The position numbers were made by a program, and so were the translations under genes. This document shows, piece by piece, positions 1 to 5,989 of a DNA stretch of 6,274 bases. The DNA lies in the NCBI GenBank assembly GCA_036759125.1, contig DAIOVG010000158.1:1-6274 (forward strand), given 5' to 3'. The DNA is from CAXXOK01 sp036759125 (GTDB taxonomy: Bacteria; Bacillota; Clostridia; Christensenellales; Aristaeellaceae). The notes under the pieces were generated by a model. That model ran no database searches. It had not been told where the DNA came from and saw only the letters and a list, made by a program, of their open reading frames with translations. Numbering within the stretch: the first letter of the stretch is position 1; each line of letters begins with the position of its first letter.

Positions 1-336
1 CGGATCAACGCCGAAAGCCAGGTAAACGACCCCGATTCCATCTTCAGCTATTACAAGCGGCTCATCAAGCTGCGCAAGACGTACGATATCGTCACAGACG
101 GCAGGTACAGGCTGCTGGATGAAGCAAACCCGCACGTATACACCTATGTACGCGAGGCAGATGGAGAAACGCTTCTGGTGCTGTGCAATTTCAGCATGAA
201 CCCGCAGTCCGCCGGGCATATCCAAGCCCTCGTAGACCAAAGCGATTGCACACTGCTTCTTGGCAACTATGATGCGGAGCAAAGTGTGACCGATTCCCTT
301 CGCCCATATGAGGCCAGGGTGTATCTGCTGCGTTGA
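1..336 (+). CDS. GH13 alpha-glucosidase (oligo-1,6-glucosidase / trehalose-6-phosphate hydrolase type), C-terminal end, 5' truncated
   Basis: Frame 1 is open from the window edge to TGA at 334-336 and gives the last 111 residues of a protein. The segment INAESQVNDPDSIFSYYKRL followed by IKLRK is the conserved stretch after the catalytic barrel in GH13 alpha-glucosidases (usual form INVExQxxDPDSxxxYYKxLIxLRK). Next comes a beta-rich domain C with YTYVREADGETLLVLCNFS, matching the usual 'ahreGexLLVlaNFS' strand. Family members are cytoplasmic enzymes of about 540-570 residues that release glucose from isomalto-oligosaccharides, sucrose-like substrates or trehalose-6-phosphate. The specificity-determining residues lie outside the window, so MalL-, TreC- and DexB-like enzymes cannot be separated. 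The end, RPYEARVYLLR, is a normal domain C terminus, so the 3' end looks intact. Family confidence is high; substrate is unknown. Confidence 0.9.
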   Translation, partial: RINAESQVNDPDSIFSYYKRLIKLRKTYDIVTDGRYRLLDEANPHVYTYVREADGETLLVLCNFSMNPQSAGHIQALVDQSDCTLLLGNYDAEQSVTDSLRPYEARVYLLR

Positions 337-350
337 AAATCAGAAAAGAC

Positions 351-388
351 TTGACAAACGAACTCATCATTATTACGATTGTGATAAT
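351..388 (+). promoter_or_regulatory. Candidate promoter(s) for the sensor-GGDEF gene
   Basis: A perfect TTGACA at 351-356 is followed after 17 nt by TACGAT (374-379, 4 of 6 matches to TATAAT). An alternative is the extended -10 TGTGATAAT at 380-388 (hexamer GATAAT, 5 of 6), which has no good -35. Either would start transcription at about 386-396 and leave a leader of roughly 90 nt before the start codon at 482. The -10 elements lie within the palindrome at 361-396. This is inferred from hexamer matching only. Confidence 0.45.
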
Positions 389-396
389 GATGAGTT
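361..396 (+). repeat. 13-bp perfect inverted repeat (hairpin/operator-like) between the glucosidase and sensor-GGDEF genes
   Basis: AACTCATCATTAT (361-373) and its exact reverse complement ATAATGATGAGTT (384-396) flank 10 nt. In RNA the stem can extend inward by T-G, A-T and C-G to 16 pairs closed by a GATT tetraloop. It starts 24 bp after the glucosidase stop and is followed by two more T residues, giving TTTT at 395-398. It could therefore be a weak, AT-rich factor-independent terminator for the glucosidase transcript. Because it also surrounds the candidate -10 elements, it could equally be an operator for the sensor-GGDEF promoter. The sequence does not decide between these. Confidence 0.6.
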
Positions 397-467
397 TTAC
401 TCATGTTCCTTTATGTCGATGGATCAAATATATAGTGAGTTCAACACAAAGCACCGTTCAAACAGCC

Positions 468-472
468 GGGAG
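468..472 (+). promoter_or_regulatory. Ribosome binding site selecting the start at 482
   Basis: GGGAG at 468-472 sits 9 nt before ATG at 482 (a second in-frame ATG follows at 485). The upstream in-frame ATGs at 308, 413 and 419 lack a comparable SD sequence. The one at 308 lies inside the glucosidase gene, and translation from there would run through the palindrome. The site therefore favours the shorter protein. Confidence 0.55.
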
Positions 473-481
473 TATATTGTT

Positions 482-2788
482 ATGATGCAAAATCATCCGG
501 AGAAATCCAAAACGATTGGCGTAATGATTGGCGACGTCAGTTATGATTTCGCCATAGAGCTGATGCGGGGCATCAATGATACTGCGACACGCCATGGCGT
601 GCAGCTTTTTTATATGACGGGCATGCAGCGCCATATCGCGCCGTTTGACACCAGCTATGAACAGGAAACCGTATCCCGCTATAACAGCATTTACGACTAT
701 ACCCAGCTGGTCGGAGCGGATGCGTACATCATATCCTCGGGTTCCCTGTCGGGGCTTGAGAGCGAGGAGGAGTACCGGCAGTTCTTTCGCCGTTTCGAGG
801 ATATGCCCTATGTGCTTTTGCAAAAGGACATCGCCGGGATAAGCCCTGAAAAATGCTCTATTACCATTGATAACTATGCGATATTTACCAAATGTATGGA
901 GCATTTGATTGTAGACCATGGGTATCGGCATATCGCCTACGTTTCCGGCCCCAAGCAGCACCCCGAAGCAAGGGAACGCGAACGTGCATATCGGGAAACG
1001 ATGGCACGGTACGGGTTAACGCTGGAAGACAGCATGGTGGTCTACGGCGACCTGTCCGGATTTGTGGAACAACAGGTGACCGGGCTTTTGGCAGCCCATC
1101 CCGATCTGGATGCGATTGCGTTTTGCAACGATGAGATGGCCAAAACCGGGTATCGGGTGTGCGAGAGGCGTGGTCTCCGCGTGGGGATTGATATCGCGAT
1201 TACGGGCTTTGATGATTTTGTCACCGGCCAGACCATGACGCCGCCGCTGACCACCGTATCCCAGGATGCCTATCGAACCGGGGAGGCGGCGCTTATCCAG
1301 GCGCTGGCGCTGGCGGAGGGGAAACCAGCTCAGTCCATCAAGCTGAAAACAAGCCTGATGATACGCAATTCCTGCGGCTGCGAGGGAAGCGAGGATGCTT
1401 ATACCTGCGATGCAAGTGCGGACCGGCACTCGGACGCGTATATCGATTCCATTCTGACGAAGCTTCAAACAAAACTGGATTTCATATTCACACAGCCCGG
1501 CCAGAAGAAAAAAGCCGCTGTCATCCGTGAGATGATGGGCCATATCGCGGAGCTTGCACACTTGAATGATGGCAGTACGCTGGATGTCAGGGCGCTGGAT
1601 GCCTGGATGGTGGAGATTGTTACCAGACTTCAAACCGCCAGCGGCATTGTAGCGGAGCGCTTTTACGACTGCCTGACCCAGCTTGCGGATGATATTGCTG
1701 AACCGGGGCTCAAACGCCTGTACGCGATCCTGCTGCGGGTACAGGGATTTCTGTTCCAGTATGCCATGCGGGAAAACGTCCGGCTGGTGGAGCAGATCCG
1801 CACGCAGGCCTGGTTTGTGCCGGAGTTCATCCGCGATCTGGTCGTCATCGTCGATGAGGACGAGCGGGTGTACCTGAATGTCGTGAACAAACTGCGCGTC
1901 CTCGGCCTGAAAACGGTCTATATCTGCCTGCTGCCGGAACCGCAGATCCGTATGGAGGCCCAGCAATCGTTCAACGCGGATAAGCTGCTGCTGGCGGCAT
2001 ACCTGAACGATTTAAGCGTCAAATCTTACCCGCGGTCCCGTATGCCTGTCATAGACCGGGAGCATCCGCTCAAAGCATTGCAGGAAATGGACGGCACAGC
2101 GCACATGATCAGCTTCAGCATATTCTCCGGCGACCTGCAATTTGGCGTCTTTTTGTGCGAAACAGACCGGGATACCAACCCGCTGATGCATATTATCGGC
2201 CTGCAGCTTGGCATTCTGATGAATTTTCTGGATCTGAAGCGCAAGGAGAGAATCGTTGCCCGGGAGATCGAGCATGTACAGAAGAAGAACGAGGAGCTCA
2301 ACTACCTCTCCGAGTACGATCCATTGTGTAATATCTACAACCGCAGAGGGTTCATTGAGCAGGCGCTGCGGCTGAATAGCCGCAATATCGACCAGAGCGC
2401 GTTTCTGGTGTTTGCCGATCTGGACTATCTCAAGAAAATCAACGATAATTTCGGCCATGCCGCGGGTGACGATGCGATACGCACGGTGAGCAACGTGTTT
2501 AAAAGCGTCATCCGCAGCGGCGACTTGATTGCCCGCATCAGCGGGGACGAATTTGTCGGCATGTTTATTGCCGATAACTCGGGATTCCGCAAGAATTTTG
2601 AGACACGGCTCAAGCAGGCGAGCGAGAAGTGCAACGATACGTCCGGGAAGCCGTATTACGTGGATATTTCCATCGGGATTGCCGATTTTACCTGTCAGGA
2701 AGATCTGGAAATTACTTGCATTATCGACCAGGCTGACCGCTACCTGTACCAGGCCAAGCAGCATAAACGCGCAAGCTTTCTGAAATAA
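482..2788 (+). CDS. LacI/PBP-like sensor domain fused to GGDEF diguanylate cyclase (no HTH)
   Basis: This is a predicted cytoplasmic diguanylate cyclase (2 GTP to cyclic-di-GMP) controlled by a sugar-type sensor, 768 residues from the chosen start. Residues about 11-300 are a LacI-family periplasmic-binding-protein fold: TIGVMIGD opening, HGYRHIAYVSG, DAIAFCNDEMA, then ITGFDDF and TPPLTTVSQD, ending RNSCGCEG. No LacI helix-turn-helix precedes it. Residues about 315-440 are helical; about 445-585 resemble a degenerate GAF domain (FGVFLCE, LQLGILMNFLDL); about 585-610 form a charged coiled-coil linker. The GGDEF domain spans 611-765: D646, N654, D663 and D689 align with the PleD metal and GTP residues, the signature is SGDEF (687-691), and RSGD (678-681) is an RxxD I-site five residues upstream. 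The first Gly to Ser change occurs in active cyclases. There is no signal peptide or membrane helix. The ligand is unknown; the adjacent glucosidase hints at a sugar. Confidence 0.9.
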   Translation: MMQNHPEKSKTIGVMIGDVSYDFAIELMRGINDTATRHGVQLFYMTGMQRHIAPFDTSYEQETVSRYNSIYDYTQLVGADAYIISSGSLSGLESEEEYRQFFRRFEDMPYVLLQKDIAGISPEKCSITIDNYAIFTKCMEHLIVDHGYRHIAYVSGPKQHPEARERERAYRETMARYGLTLEDSMVVYGDLSGFVEQQVTGLLAAHPDLDAIAFCNDEMAKTGYRVCERRGLRVGIDIAITGFDDFVTGQTMTPPLTTVSQDAYRTGEAALIQALALAEGKPAQSIKLKTSLMIRNSCGCEGSEDAYTCDASADRHSDAYIDSILTKLQTKLDFIFTQPGQKKKAAVIREMMGHIAELAHLNDGSTLDVRALDAWMVEIVTRLQTASGIVAERFYDCLTQLADDIAEPGLKRLYAILLRVQGFLFQYAMRENVRLVEQIRTQAWFVPEFIRDLVVIVDEDERVYLNVVNKLRVLGLKTVYICLLPEPQIRMEAQQSFNADKLLLAAYLNDLSVKSYPRSRMPVIDREHPLKALQEMDGTAHMISFSIFSGDLQFGVFLCETDRDTNPLMHIIGLQLGILMNFLDLKRKERIVAREIEHVQKKNEELNYLSEYDPLCNIYNRRGFIEQALRLNSRNIDQSAFLVFADLDYLKKINDNFGHAAGDDAIRTVSNVFKSVIRSGDLIARISGDEFVGMFIADNSGFRKNFETRLKQASEKCNDTSGKPYYVDISIGIADFTCQEDLEITCIIDQADRYLYQAKQHKRASFLK

Positions 2789-2943
2789 TGGCGTGGAAAA
2801 CAAACACGCAAGATAAAGCAATACGCCGGAATGTCTCAAAAACAGGCGAAGTGCAGCCTGAATCATCGGCAAACGCGCGGATATATGCGTTTGCCGCTTT
2901 CCTTCTGTGCCTATGTATGGTATACATAGAAGTAAATCAATAG
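2788..2943 (+). CDS. Putative 51-residue single-pass membrane miniprotein, start overlapping the GGDEF stop (TAATG)
   Basis: ATG at 2788-2790 shares its A with the TAA stop of the GGDEF gene (TAATG), the classic arrangement for termination-reinitiation. The frame stays open for 51 codons to TAG at 2941-2943, only 18 bp before the next gene. The product has a polar, basic N-terminal half (MAWKTNTQDKAIRRN) and one hydrophobic segment at residues about 32-48 (IYAFAAFLLCLCMVYI), then a short polar tail (EVNQ). Charge distribution predicts N-in/C-out. It fills nearly all of the otherwise non-coding gap. Against it: there is no obvious SD, I recognise no family, and the same DNA holds two inverted repeats that could be a terminator and an operator. 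It is a hypothesis, not an established gene. Confidence 0.35.
   Translation: MAWKTNTQDKAIRRNVSKTGEVQPESSANARIYAFAAFLLCLCMVYIEVNQ
2867..2905 (+). terminator. Candidate factor-independent terminator after the GGDEF gene (or hairpin inside the miniprotein ORF)
   Basis: CGGCAAACGC (2867-2876) and GCGTTTGCCG (2887-2896) form a perfect 10-bp, GC-rich stem with a 10-nt loop. It is followed by CTTTCCTTCT, a pyrimidine run with broken T residues. It lies 79 bp downstream of the GGDEF stop. The stem is good for a terminator, but the T tract is imperfect, so it could be a partial terminator or attenuator. It overlaps the 51-codon ORF (residues about 27-36). Confidence 0.45.
2911..2929 (+). promoter_or_regulatory. 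Operator-like inverted repeat upstream of the membrane-protein/peptidase cluster
   Basis: CTATGTAT (2911-2918) and ATACATAG (2922-2929) are exact reverse complements separated by GGT. The 19-bp element contains a GTATAC core (2920-2925), the kind of core seen in operators of GntR/FadR-type regulators. It lies 32 bp before the start codon at 2962. TATGGT (2916-2921) or TATACA (2921-2926) within it could serve as a weak -10, but no convincing -35 is visible. No candidate regulator gene is present in the window. Confidence 0.35.
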
Positions 2944-2961
2944 CGTAAGAGGAGGCTGCGT

Positions 2962-3693
2962 ATGTTCAGTCCAAACGATCCGTTTTTATACATCATAACC
3001 GCGATCGTCATCTTGATTATTACGGGGCAGTCGGTGTTTTTTCTCGTGCGTGCGTTGCGGCGCGCCAAGGCGATCGGCATTCCGTCGGCAACATTGAAGA
3101 AAACGATGATATCAAGCGCTGTGTATACCATCGCGCCGGCCATATCCATCCTGCTGGGCGTCATTACCTTGTCCAAATCACTGGGGTTCCCGCTGCCGTG
3201 GCTGCGGCTGTCTGTGATCGGCGCGATAACCTATGAAACCGCCGCGGCCGGAGCTGCGACAAACGCGCTGGGACTGTCGCTTGGAACCCTGATCACGGAT
3301 CCGTCGGCATTCCTGACCGTCGTTTGGGTGATGACTATCGGTATTATGTTCAGCCTTGTGCTTGTGGTGTTTCTCGCAAAGCGGATCGAAAGCGGCATGA
3401 TGAAGATCCGCAACAGAGATGAAAAATGGAGCGGGTTTTTGGTCTCCAGCCTGTTTTTGGGCATGATATCGGCCTTTTTGGGGCTGGTCTTTGCGGAGGT
3501 CGGCAAGGGGCTGACAGGCTGGATCCCCGTATTTGTTATGCTCGCGTCGATGCTTTTGATGGTCATCCTCGGCGCGCTGATGAAACTGCTGCAATGGAAA
3601 TGGCTGTCGGAATATGCGCTGCCGATTTCCATGCTCGGCGGTATGGCGCTGGCGATTCCCATTACCAATCTTGTCGGCATTTTGGCGAAGTAA
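2962..3693 (+). CDS. DUF5058-like integral membrane protein
   Basis: This 243-residue, strongly hydrophobic protein resembles the DUF5058 family by overall pattern: a first helix (about 8-29) followed by VFFLVRALRRAKAIGI, then IAPAISILLGV and the WLRLSVIGAITYETAAAGAA segment. Predicted helices lie at about 8-29, 50-71, 116-139, 157-179, 186-210 and 219-240. The Ala/Gly-rich stretch at 82-107 could be a re-entrant loop or a pair of short helices. Basic loops at 30-47 and 139-158 are predicted cytoplasmic, placing the N-terminus outside. ATG at 2962 has AGGAGG (2950-2955) six bases upstream. It is followed after 12 bp by another membrane-protein gene and then an M20 peptidase. The family has no established function that I know; a substrate-translocating role is inferred from context. 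The DUF5058 assignment comes from memory of the family and was not searched. Confidence 0.8.
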   Translation: MFSPNDPFLYIITAIVILIITGQSVFFLVRALRRAKAIGIPSATLKKTMISSAVYTIAPAISILLGVITLSKSLGFPLPWLRLSVIGAITYETAAAGAATNALGLSLGTLITDPSAFLTVVWVMTIGIMFSLVLVVFLAKRIESGMMKIRNRDEKWSGFLVSSLFLGMISAFLGLVFAEVGKGLTGWIPVFVMLASMLLMVILGALMKLLQWKWLSEYALPISMLGGMALAIPITNLVGILAK

Positions 3694-3705
3694 GGAGGCG
3701 GACGT

Positions 3706-4356
3706 ATGGATTACAGGGAAAACACGCACCGTTACGGGCGCTTTTGGGTGATGACCGTGATTGTCCTGCTGCTGCTGGTGCCCGTTGCCATCGGTGTGTA
3801 TTACGGCACGCTGCCTGATTTCAACGGTCTGTGGCGCGGATTGCTGGGTGTGGTGCCGATCTTCTGGACAGTCGGGGCCATTGAGGTATTCACGTTTACG
3901 CCGATGCTTGGCGCCGGCGGCACCTACCTAGCGTTTATCACGGGCAACCTCACCAACCTGAAGGTACCCTGTGTGCTTAACGCCCTGCAGGCTGCGGATG
4001 TCAAGCAGGGAACCGAGGAGGCGGAGGTGCTTTCCACCATCGCGGTTGCCGTATCCTCGTTTGTCACCATGGCAATTATTGCGCTTGGCGTTTTACTGCT
4101 TTCACAGGTCGAACCGCTGCTTGAATCACCGGCCTTGCAGCCCGCGTTTGAAAACATCCTCCCGGCGTTGTTCGGCGGGCTTGGCGTGGTGTTCATCTCC
4201 AAGAACTGGAAAATCGCGGTCGCGCCGCTTGTGTTTATGATCGCATTGTTTATCCTGATGCCGTCGCTGGCGGGCTCTGTGGGTATTCTGGTGCCTGTCG
4301 GAGCGCTGATCGCCATTGGCGTGGCCCGTATCCTATACCGCAAGAACCTCTTATAA
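3706..4356 (+). CDS. Uncharacterised six-helix membrane protein, probable partner of the DUF5058-like protein
   Basis: This 216-residue membrane protein has predicted helices at about 14-33, 44-66, 110-133, 150-166, 169-188 and 191-209. The positive-inside rule gives both termini in the cytoplasm (basic MDYRENTHRYGR start and YRKNLL end). Between helices 2 and 3 lies a distinctive Gly-rich segment, PMLGAGGTYLAFITGN followed by LTNLKVPC (residues 66-89), and then an amphipathic acidic stretch (about 92-108). Its conserved-motif look suggests a functional site, perhaps for substrate or partner binding. ATG at 3706 has AAGGAGG (3692-3698) seven bases upstream, overlapping the previous stop, so the two proteins are probably made in matched amounts. 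I recall similar proteins beside DUF5058 genes, but no functional name is justified. It is not an ABC, MFS or APC protein by any visible motif. Confidence 0.75.
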   Translation: MDYRENTHRYGRFWVMTVIVLLLLVPVAIGVYYGTLPDFNGLWRGLLGVVPIFWTVGAIEVFTFTPMLGAGGTYLAFITGNLTNLKVPCVLNALQAADVKQGTEEAEVLSTIAVAVSSFVTMAIIALGVLLLSQVEPLLESPALQPAFENILPALFGGLGVVFISKNWKIAVAPLVFMIALFILMPSLAGSVGILVPVGALIAIGVARILYRKNLL

Positions 4357-4360
4357 GGAG
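4355..4360 (+). promoter_or_regulatory. Ribosome binding site selecting the M20 peptidase start at 4367
   Basis: AAGGAG begins within the stop codon of the preceding membrane-protein gene and lies six bases before ATG at 4367. An upstream in-frame ATG at 4316 lies inside that gene without an SD. It would add 17 polar residues ahead of the membrane helix, so 4367 is the better start. Confidence 0.8.
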
Positions 4361-4366
4361 TATCCT

Positions 4367-5788
4367 ATGCTGTACGCGCTTGGAATTATCGGTCTGTTCA
4401 TTCTCATCCTGGTTATCAGAGCACTCATGTTCAACCCAAAGGAAAGGCAGGCGGTTGCCTCGCTGGACGTGACTGTCAACGAGGACCGCGCCGTGGATAA
4501 TTTTCAGGCGATGATCCGCTGCCGCACGATCAGCTACGAGGACGCCGGCATGAAGGATGAAAGCGCGTTTGATGATTTCCGTGCGCTGCTGGATGAGCGC
4601 TATCCAAACGTTTCCAAACGCTGTACGAAGCAATTTATCGAGCCTGCCGGTGTAATCTACCACTGGAAAGGCAAGGGCGGCGATATGCCCTGGGTGCTGA
4701 TGTCGCATTATGACGTGGTGCCTGTGGAAGAAACTATGTGGGCAGAGGAACCCTTTTCCGCTGTTCTCAAAGACGGCGAAATCTGGGGTCGCGGTACCAT
4801 CGATACCAAATCGACGCTGCTGGGTGTGATGGAAGCCGCCGAAACCCTCGCCGCACAGGGGTTCACACCTAAGAACGACGTATACCTTTGCTTTGGCGGA
4901 GACGAGGAGCTTTCCGGCGCGTCGGCGATCGCGATGGTCAAATGGTTTGAAGAGCAGGGGATCAGCCCGACCGTTATCGACGAGGGCGGCGCGATTGTCG
5001 ATGGCGTTTTTCCTGGCGTCTCCGGCTTAACGGCCGTGATCGGCACAGGGGAGAAGGGGATTACCAACATCGGCTTTACGCTGGAGGGCAAGGGCGGCCA
5101 CGCGTCCACCCCGGCGCCGCATACGCCGGTTGGCGTGATGGCCAAAGCCATCTCCGCCATTGAAGACAACCCCTTCAAGCCCACCATAGTGCCGCCGGTG
5201 AAGGATATGTTCGATACCCTGGGCCGCCATGCGTCGTTTGGCATGAAGTTGATCCTTGCAAACCTCTGGTGTTTCAAGCCGATTTTGTTCGCACTGGGCC
5301 GTAAGAAGGGCGGGGAGCTCAATGCAATGTTCCGTACCACGGTCGCCTTTACCAAAATTATGGGAAGCAAATCGTGGAACGTTATTCCGCCCAAGGTGGA
5401 AGCCGGAGCCAACCTGCGGCTGTTAAACCAGACGCCGGAGGAAGCGGTGCGGGAGCTTGAGAAGAAAATCGGAAACGATCAGGTAAAGGTCAGCCTCGCG
5501 CTTGGAACCTCGCCCTCGCCGTATTCCCGCAGCGATGGGGAAGGCTGGGAAACGCTCAGAGAATCCATCCTGCAGACCTGGCTCGGTGTTATCGTTTCGC
5601 CGTATCTGATGATGGCCGCATCGGACTCTCGCCACTATGCGCGCATCTCCGATCGGGTGTATCGTTTCTCTCCTATGGTCATGCCGCCGGAGGTTCGCAA
5701 GACAATTCACGGCCATAATGAAAGAATTTCTGTTGATACACTTTGTAAAATTGTTGCGTTCTATCTGCGTCTGATACAAAAGATTTAG
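4367..5788 (+). CDS. Membrane-anchored M20 family metallopeptidase (CPS1/PM20D1-like)
   Basis: This 473-residue dizinc hydrolase cleaves amide bonds of small peptides or N-acyl amino acids by family. The catalytic set is complete: HYD (H114, D116) in SHYDVVP, bridging D146 in GRGTIDTK, catalytic/metal pair E180-E181 in GGDEELSG, D205 in DEGG, and H448 in HGHNE. H245 in GKGGHAS lies in the lid/dimerisation domain inserted at about 220-345. SDSRHY (419-424) is the usual C-terminal substrate-binding segment. Residues 3-21 are one membrane helix with no charge before it and R18, K25 and R27 after it, which predicts an outside N-terminus and a cytoplasmic catalytic domain. Length and order fit the carboxypeptidase S/PM20D1 branch rather than ArgE or DapE. 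It is the third gene of a tight cluster with two membrane proteins, whose substrate it may process. The exact substrate is unknown. Confidence 0.9.
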   Translation: MLYALGIIGLFILILVIRALMFNPKERQAVASLDVTVNEDRAVDNFQAMIRCRTISYEDAGMKDESAFDDFRALLDERYPNVSKRCTKQFIEPAGVIYHWKGKGGDMPWVLMSHYDVVPVEETMWAEEPFSAVLKDGEIWGRGTIDTKSTLLGVMEAAETLAAQGFTPKNDVYLCFGGDEELSGASAIAMVKWFEEQGISPTVIDEGGAIVDGVFPGVSGLTAVIGTGEKGITNIGFTLEGKGGHASTPAPHTPVGVMAKAISAIEDNPFKPTIVPPVKDMFDTLGRHASFGMKLILANLWCFKPILFALGRKKGGELNAMFRTTVAFTKIMGSKSWNVIPPKVEAGANLRLLNQTPEEAVRELEKKIGNDQVKVSLALGTSPSPYSRSDGEGWETLRESILQTWLGVIVSPYLMMAASDSRHYARISDRVYRFSPMVMPPEVRKTIHGHNERISVDTLCKIVAFYLRLIQKI

Positions 5789-5960
5789 AACAAAGCACGG
5801 ACCGGTGATAATCGCAAACCCTTATGGCACTTAACATCTGCGTTGCAAGCGAAACAAATTCGTAATACTTTCTTAAAGAAGAATAGACTATCCGCTTGCT
5901 GGGAAAATAGCAAAAAGAGCTGGTATCCCTTGACAAATAATAATTTTTTCAAAATTTCTA

Positions 5961-5989
5961 TTGCAATTTAGAAATAAATATTTTATAAT
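5961..5989 (+). promoter_or_regulatory. Sigma-A-type promoter for the 3'-terminal gene
   Basis: TTGCAA (5961-5966, 4 of 6) and a perfect TATAAT (5984-5989) are separated by 17 nt in a strongly AT-rich stretch. Predicted initiation is near 5996, giving a leader of about 44 nt before ATG at 6040. A perfect TTGACA at 5930-5935 lies further upstream but has no -10 at suitable spacing. Confidence 0.7.

Noticed and set aside
1016..1966. 316-codon open frame on the minus strand
   Set aside because: It lies antisense within the sensor-GGDEF gene, has no SD or recognisable domain, and its His/Gln/Arg-rich composition is typical of a shadow of a real gene.
2791..2860. Two 5-bp hairpins (GCGTG/CACGC at 2791-2809 and CAGGC/GCCTG at 2843-2860)
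   Set aside because: The stems are short, there is no T tract or recognisable RNA fold, and such matches are expected by chance in this much sequence.
2012..2872. 286-codon open frame on the minus strand
   Set aside because: It is antisense to the GGDEF domain, whose motifs are unambiguous on the plus strand; the product shows no family features.
3426..3818. 130-codon plus-strand frame spanning the junction of the two membrane-protein genes
   Set aside because: It is out of frame with both genes, which have strong SD sequences and coherent membrane-helix patterns; this frame has neither.
4708..5412. 234-codon open frame on the minus strand
   Set aside because: It is antisense to the M20 catalytic and lid domains; the Pro/Ser-rich product looks like an artefact of codon bias.
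5789..5929. Gap after the M20 gene searched for a terminator, small RNA, riboswitch or small gene
   Set aside because: Only short weak pairings are present (TTGCT/AGCAA around 5895-5914, TTCTT/AAGAA around 5872-5882), with no T tract on the plus strand, and a 13-codon ATG frame at 5824 without an SD. Nothing is supportable.
5930..5935. Perfect TTGACA as the -35 of a second promoter
   Set aside because: No -10-like hexamer lies 16-19 nt downstream; the TTGCAA/TATAAT pair fits better.
5679..5936. 85-codon minus-strand frame reaching into the gap after the M20 gene
   Set aside because: It mostly overlaps the M20 C-terminus, has no SD or recognisable domain, and is not needed to explain the gap.
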